Source of the DNA: JAYFQF01 sp034927285
GTDB lineage: Bacteria; Bacillota; Peptococcia; DRI-13; UBA5745
Reading direction: 5' to 3'
Assembly (NCBI GenBank): GCA_034927285.1
Contig: JAYFQF010000001.1
Span: forward strand, 62,001 to 126,000
DNA: 64,000 bases
The notes beneath the pieces are model-generated. The model had not been told where the DNA came from. It did no database searches and saw only the letters and a program-made list of their open reading frames with translations. Below are positions 60,044 to 64,000 of the stretch, in pieces; the stretch's first letter is position 1, and each line of letters starts with the position of its first letter. A program made the translations under genes and the position numbers.

Positions 60044-60685
60044 ATGAACCTGTTTGACGAAATCGGCAGGGCCGTAATGGAAGGCGATGAATATAAGGCC
60101 GCGGAACTTTGCCAGGCCATGCTGGCGGAGAGCTTTGATCCTGTGGAAATCATCAGCCAGGGCCTTTTGCCGGGAATGGACGCGGTGGAAGCGGACTACC
60201 GGGGCGGCGTAAAGTATATTCCGGAAATCCTGATGTCGGCCCGGGCTATCCTTAAGGCCATGGACCAGATTGCCAACTATCTGGGGGACCGGGGGCTGCC
60301 CAAGCTGGACAAGGTAATCATCGGCACGGTGAAGGGGGATATCCACGATATCGGCAAACAGCTGGTGAAGATTATCCTGGAAAGCGCCGGCTTTTCCGTC
60401 ATTGATCTGGGGACCAACGTGACCAAAGAGGAGTTCATTGAGGAAATCCGCAAAAGCGGCGCTTCCGTGGTGCTGATCTCCGCCATGCTGACCACCACGC
60501 TGCCGAATATGAAGGAAGTGGCGGAGGCAATTCAAAAGACAAAGTTTGACCGTCCCGTCAGCGTTTTGGTGGGAGGGAATCCGGTAACGAAAAGGTTCGC
60601 CCGGGAAATCAACGCGATCTTTTCCGACAGCGCCGTGGAGGCTAAGGAGATCGTCACAAAAATTATGCGGTCGGAACAGGAATAA
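60044..60685 (+). CDS. Corrinoid protein 1 (MtbC/MttC-like)
   Basis: 213 residues with the methionine-synthase-type cap helices (about 1-85, IISQGLLPGMDAVEADYRGG) and a B12-binding Rossmann domain. The cobalt-ligand loop is GDIHDIGKQLV near residue 105, with VIDLGTNV and VLVGGNPV downstream. It carries the methyl group between the substrate methyltransferase and the acceptor enzyme. GGAGG lies upstream of ATG 60044. Confidence 0.94.
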   Translation: MNLFDEIGRAVMEGDEYKAAELCQAMLAESFDPVEIISQGLLPGMDAVEADYRGGVKYIPEILMSARAILKAMDQIANYLGDRGLPKLDKVIIGTVKGDIHDIGKQLVKIILESAGFSVIDLGTNVTKEEFIEEIRKSGASVVLISAMLTTTLPNMKEVAEAIQKTKFDRPVSVLVGGNPVTKRFAREINAIFSDSAVEAKEIVTKIMRSEQE

Positions 60686-60831
60686 GACAGATCGGCAACG
60701 CCGGCGGGCGTTTCAGATAAAAAATGGATTATATCGGAAAGAGAAAATCCAGTAAAAAATCATGAAGAAGTAATCGGGTAAAAATGGACGGAATTAAGGA
60801 GAGAATCAAGAAAAATCGAGGAGGAATTTTC

Positions 60832-61464
60832 ATGAGCATTTTGCAGGAATTGACCGACCTGGTTATTGCCGGTAATTTTATGGCGGTAAAAGCCAAGACC
60901 CAGGAGGCCGTGGATCAGGGCCTGGGGGTGAAGGAGATTTTGGACGGGGGACTGATGCCCGGCATTAATATTATCGGCGAGAGATTTGCCAAAAATGAAG
61001 TCTTTGTTCCCAATGTGCTGATGGCCGCCAAGGCGATGAACGAAGGCGTAGAGGTCATCAAGCCTCTGATGGTGGACGGCTCTGTGGCCACCCTGGGCAC
61101 CTGTGTCCTGGGCACGGTCAAAGGCGATCTTCACGACATCGGAAAAAACCTGGTGGCTTTAATGATGCGCAGCGCCGGCCTGGAGGTAGTGGACCTGGGA
61201 TCCGACGTCTCCGTGGAACGCTTTGTGAACGCCGTAAAGGAGCATAAGCCGGACATCATCGGCCTGGCGGCTTTATTAACTACCACAATGTACGAACAGA
61301 AGAATGTGATTGAGGCTTTGGAAAAAGAAGGGATCCGGAATACCGTCAAGGTGATGGTAGGGGGAGCCCCCATCAATCAGGCCTGGGCCGACAAAATCGG
61401 CGCTGACTGTTTTGCCGCCGACGCGGCGGAAGCGGCCAGATTAGCTAAGGACATCGTAGCTTAA
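60832..61464 (+). CDS. Corrinoid protein 2 (MtbC/MttC-like)
   Basis: 210 residues from ATG 60832 (GAGGAGG upstream; an in-frame ATG 48 bases earlier has a weaker site). Same architecture as the first copy: ILDGGLMPGINIIGERF, cobalt loop GDLHDIGKNLVALMM near residue 103, VVDLGSDV, VMVGGAPI. The two copies are clearly diverged (different loop and C-terminus), so they are not a recent duplication and may serve different methyltransferases. The mttB-like gene follows by 22 bases. Confidence 0.94.
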   Translation: MSILQELTDLVIAGNFMAVKAKTQEAVDQGLGVKEILDGGLMPGINIIGERFAKNEVFVPNVLMAAKAMNEGVEVIKPLMVDGSVATLGTCVLGTVKGDLHDIGKNLVALMMRSAGLEVVDLGSDVSVERFVNAVKEHKPDIIGLAALLTTTMYEQKNVIEALEKEGIRNTVKVMVGGAPINQAWADKIGADCFAADAAEAARLAKDIVA

Positions 61465-61486
61465 AGGAGCGGAAAGGAGCCTCAAT

Positions 61487-62926
61487 ATGCAAGGAAGAAT
61501 CAAGTTTGACGTCATGAACGCCCGGGAATTGGAGCAGATGAAAACGCGGGTGGAGGATCTGCTGGCGCTCAGAGGCGTGGAGATCGACCATCCCCAGTTG
61601 TTAAAGGTCCTGGCGGAAAAAGGGGCCCAGGTAAACGGAGATAACGTGAAGTTCAGCAAAGCGCTGATAAAAAAGGCTTTGGCGTCGGTTCCCCAGGAAT
61701 TCGTCCTGGCCTCGCCCTCCGGGGAGTACGACCTGGAATTCCCGCATCCCAGCGGCGATTTTTATACCCGGACCAACACCGGGGCCATGAATTACCGGGA
61801 CATCCGGAACGATTCTCATTATATTACCCTGGACGAGGTGGGGGAATGGATCCGGCTGGTGAATTCCATGGAAAACGTGGACTTTTGCACACTGCCTTCC
61901 ACTTCCGGCGAAGAAGTGCCGGTGGAGGCCATCGACGTCTATACCCTGGCCCAGGTGCTGAAAAACAGTAAAAAGCATATCTGGATCCAGCCTTATGAAT
62001 CCGACAATGTGCGGTATTTGATCGAGCTGTCCGCCGCCGCCGCAGGGGGGATGGAGGAACTGAAAAAAAGACCCATCGTCAGCTTTATCGCCTGCGCCGT
62101 ACCGGTGCTGACCTTTAAGCATATGGACGCGGAAATCCTTTACCGCTGCGCCCTGGCCGGGATACCGGTACAGCCCTGTTCCCTGCCTACTGCCGGAGCA
62201 AATACGCCGGTGACTGCCCAGGGCACTTCTTTGGTGGCCTGCGCCGAAATCCTGGCCATGATCGTCATCTTGCAGCTGGTGGGTCCCGGAACGCCGGTCA
62301 TCGCCACTCCGCTGCTGTTTTCCATGGATATGATGACCACCTATACCCTGCAATCCAATACGGAAATTACCATGGGCCGGCTCATTTGCATGCAGATGTT
62401 TGAGCAGGGCTACAATATCCGGGCCCATTCCTATGGCACCGGCACCGACAGCCTGATCCTCGACGAGCAGAACATGATCGAGCGGACCTCCCTGATCCAT
62501 ATGATGGCCATGTCCGACGCCAGTGTGCTGGGCGGCGCCGGCCAGCTGGAAACCGCCAAAACCATCAGCCCTCTGCAGCTGATTATCGACAATGAAATCT
62601 TTGGCATCGCCCATCGGCTGAGAAAGGGCCTGGCGGTGGACGACGAGACCATGGATTACCAGGAGATCCTCGACGGTGTGGATAAAACCGGTTTTATCAT
62701 GAGCGAACATACCATGCGCCACTTTGCCGAACCCCACCGTCCCCGGATGTTTAACCGGGAGAGCATGGCCAAATGGGAGCAGCAGGGCAAAAAGACCCTG
62801 CTGGATCAGGCTATGGATCGTTATGAAGAGCTGATTAAAGCTCCGGTAAAGATGGAATTGGCGGCGGACAAGATCAAAGCCATTGACGAGGTACTGAAAA
62901 AAGCCCACCGGGCTTTAGTGAAATAA
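61487..62926 (+). CDS. MttB-family corrinoid methyltransferase (non-pyrrolysine)
   Basis: 479 residues, an uninterrupted frame, so there is no in-frame TAG for pyrrolysine as in trimethylamine methyltransferase MttB. Features: FKHMDAEILYRCALAGIPV near residue 205, QPCSLPTAGANTPVTAQGTS near 225 and IRAHSYGTGTDSLILDEQNM near 305. Described relatives (MtgB, MtpB, MtcB and others) demethylate glycine betaine, proline betaine, carnitine or similar compounds and charge a corrinoid protein. The substrate of this one cannot be read from sequence. ATG 61487 follows GGAAAGGAG. Confidence 0.93.
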   Translation: MQGRIKFDVMNARELEQMKTRVEDLLALRGVEIDHPQLLKVLAEKGAQVNGDNVKFSKALIKKALASVPQEFVLASPSGEYDLEFPHPSGDFYTRTNTGAMNYRDIRNDSHYITLDEVGEWIRLVNSMENVDFCTLPSTSGEEVPVEAIDVYTLAQVLKNSKKHIWIQPYESDNVRYLIELSAAAAGGMEELKKRPIVSFIACAVPVLTFKHMDAEILYRCALAGIPVQPCSLPTAGANTPVTAQGTSLVACAEILAMIVILQLVGPGTPVIATPLLFSMDMMTTYTLQSNTEITMGRLICMQMFEQGYNIRAHSYGTGTDSLILDEQNMIERTSLIHMMAMSDASVLGGAGQLETAKTISPLQLIIDNEIFGIAHRLRKGLAVDDETMDYQEILDGVDKTGFIMSEHTMRHFAEPHRPRMFNRESMAKWEQQGKKTLLDQAMDRYEELIKAPVKMELAADKIKAIDEVLKKAHRALVK

Positions 62927-62936
62927 AGAAAAAGCG

Positions 62937-63105
62937 GCTCCGGTCCGGCAGCTGATGCCGGACCGGAGCAAAACCCCCGGGCAGCCGGTGCAGGCCTATG
63001 CGAAGCCTCCGGCCGCCAACGCCGGGCCGGAGCAAAACCCGCAGGAAACCAGCGACGGATCCGGGGCAAGTTCCCCGCTCCTTTGCCCGGTCCAGCCGGC
63101 AAACC
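62937..63105 (+). promoter_or_regulatory. Structured spacer with alternative hairpins before the symporter genes
   Basis: GCTCCGGTCCGGCA (62937-62950) and TGCCGGACCGGAGC (62956-62969) form a perfect 14-base stem. The right arm with its flank, GCCGGACCGGAGCAAAACCC (62957-62976), is repeated with one change at 63021-63040. The second copy can pair with the first left arm or with CTCCGGCC at 63007-63014. No T-run follows. It may act as partial terminator, processing site or switch. No gene is seen in 62927-63180. Confidence 0.5.
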
Positions 63106-63180
63106 AATACCCTAGACAAGCACCTGTCGGGGTCCCGGTAGTTTCTGTTGTCAAAATTAAGTAATAATGGGGGGAAAAAA

Positions 63181-63405
63181 ATGAAAGTAACGAAAACGGA
63201 ATTGTTCTGGCTCATTATCACCGTGGTATTGTACGTCCTTTATAATATTCCCGGCTTACCGCCTCTGGGGGATTCCCGGGGCATGATCATCCATGCCCTG
63301 CTGACCGTTTTACCCCTCTGGATTGCAGGCTACGTAGGCATGAGCAGGGTCTACCGGATTTATCGTCTGCGGGCGCAGCCCCAGAAAAAAGAAAGGGAGG
63401 AATAG
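63181..63405 (+). CDS. Small membrane protein next to the sodium:solute symporter
   Basis: 74 residues from ATG 63181 (GGGGGG, 6 bases upstream). Two transmembrane helices (about residues 8-25 and 36-55) and a basic C-terminus (YRIYRLRAQPQKK). Small two-helix proteins of this sort are often encoded directly before symporters of the SSS family, where they are thought to be accessory subunits. Spacing to the symporter ATG is 3 bases. Confidence 0.75.
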   Translation: MKVTKTELFWLIITVVLYVLYNIPGLPPLGDSRGMIIHALLTVLPLWIAGYVGMSRVYRIYRLRAQPQKKEREE

Positions 63406-63408
63406 GCT

Positions 63409-64000
63409 ATGCTAAAACCTGCAACCATCTGGCTCTCCTTCGGCCTGTATATGTGCTTTTTAATGGCCGTCGCCGCCTACGTTACCCTGCAGGAGCGGCG
63501 CCAAAGCAAAAGCGGCAGCCTGCTGACCGCTTCCATCCCCTGGCCGGTGCTGGTGATGACCTATATCGCCTCGCTGATGAGCACCTGGGTTTTCTTTGCC
63601 GGCCCCGGCGCTTATTACCGGGGAGGCTTGGGCTATTGGATCTCGGAAATGAGCTATATCGCCCTGTTCCCCCTTATCGCCCACTTTACCATGAATAAGG
63701 TCTGGATCATTAACCAGGTAAAGGGCGGCGGCTTTTCCACCCCGGCGGATTTTTATTATCAGCGGTTTAAGAGCCCGCTTTTGACCACCGTACTGGGCCT
63801 GATTTTCCTGGCGGCTTCATTTCCTTATATCTCCTCGGTGCTGGTGGCTATCGCACAGGCGGCTCAATACGCCACCGGCGGCGCTATCGACTACCGGATG
63901 GCCGTTATCGTGGTAGGCCTGATCATGACCGTCTTCGTCTGTATCGGCGGCGTGAAATCGGCGGCCATGGCCGATACCATCCAGGGCCTGGTCTTTATCG
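63409..64000 (+). CDS. Sodium:solute symporter (SSS family), partial at window end
   Basis: The frame from ATG 63409 (AAAGGGAGG upstream) runs to the window edge, giving the first 197 residues. They contain five to six hydrophobic helices and SSS-type features: MSTWVFFAGPGAYYRGGLGY near residue 65, FSTPADFYYQRFKSPLL near 110, and FVCIGGVKSAAMADTIQGLV near the cut end. It probably imports the methylated substrate used by the MttB-like enzyme; this is inferred from position. Confidence 0.88.
   Translation, partial: MLKPATIWLSFGLYMCFLMAVAAYVTLQERRQSKSGSLLTASIPWPVLVMTYIASLMSTWVFFAGPGAYYRGGLGYWISEMSYIALFPLIAHFTMNKVWIINQVKGGGFSTPADFYYQRFKSPLLTTVLGLIFLAASFPYISSVLVAIAQAAQYATGGAIDYRMAVIVVGLIMTVFVCIGGVKSAAMADTIQGLVFI

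Noticed and set aside
61601..62908. Long minus-strand frame opposite the MttB-like gene
   Set aside because: Shadow of a clear MttB-family gene; His/Gly-rich translation without motifs.

Overview
The window looks like the chromosome of an anaerobic Bacillota (Clostridia-type) bacterium with clearly GC-rich coding sequence. Evidence: AGGAGG-type ribosome sites with ATG, GTG and TTG starts, a CdaA-CdaR-GlmM block, the DUF881/small-basic-protein genes, a CIRCE-controlled groESL operon, ferredoxin-dependent 2-oxoacid oxidoreductase, an Etf/acyl-CoA dehydrogenase set and corrinoid methyltransferases. No tRNA or rRNA gene and no CRISPR array was seen.

Layout. 1-417: truncated end of an IS3-like element. 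418-800: tandem repeats and a 222-bp palindrome-ended repeat that has a second copy at 42828-43048. 880-3488 (minus): Smr protein, two DUF881 proteins and a small basic membrane protein. 3784-14040: housekeeping genes (cdaA, cdaR, glmM, acpS, nnr, an amidohydrolase, tsaE, tsaB, rimI, tsaD). 14132-14195: DnaA-box cluster. 14356-16724: unknown protein, FAD oxidoreductase and RidA. 17186-30467: a sigma-54 activator, a -24/-12 promoter and a long operon that reads as amino-acid catabolism (transporter, racemase, four-part flavin/Fe-S dehydrogenase, four-subunit 2-oxoacid:ferredoxin oxidoreductase, PLP enzyme). 30458-38494: nitroreductase, acyl-CoA dehydrogenase with EtfBA, DUF1847 protein, malic enzyme, groESL. 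38897-42523: PadR regulator and a TauABC-like ABC importer. 43205-44560: a methylcobamide methyltransferase-like protein fused to a thioredoxin fold, behind a leader with a terminator.

45112-54891 is the most unusual part. It is one tightly coupled operon encoding a BMP-type nucleoside ABC importer, a pseudouridine-5'-phosphate glycosidase-like protein, a NifH-like reductase, a 40-residue peptide, a PfkB kinase, and NifD-like and NifK-like subunits. The NifDK pair keeps cysteines for an interface iron-sulfur cluster but lacks the FeMo-cofactor ligands. A nitrogenase-like reductase tied to import, phosphorylation and C-glycosidic cleavage of a nucleoside-like compound does not match any described system I can name.

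55039-64000 is a corrinoid-dependent methyltransferase cluster: G3E GTPase, RACo/RamA-type reactivator, MetH-activation-like protein and a PocR/AraC regulator on the minus strand; two corrinoid proteins, a non-pyrrolysine MttB-family methyltransferase, a small membrane protein and a truncated sodium:solute symporter on the plus strand. It probably imports and demethylates a quaternary amine or similar methyl donor.
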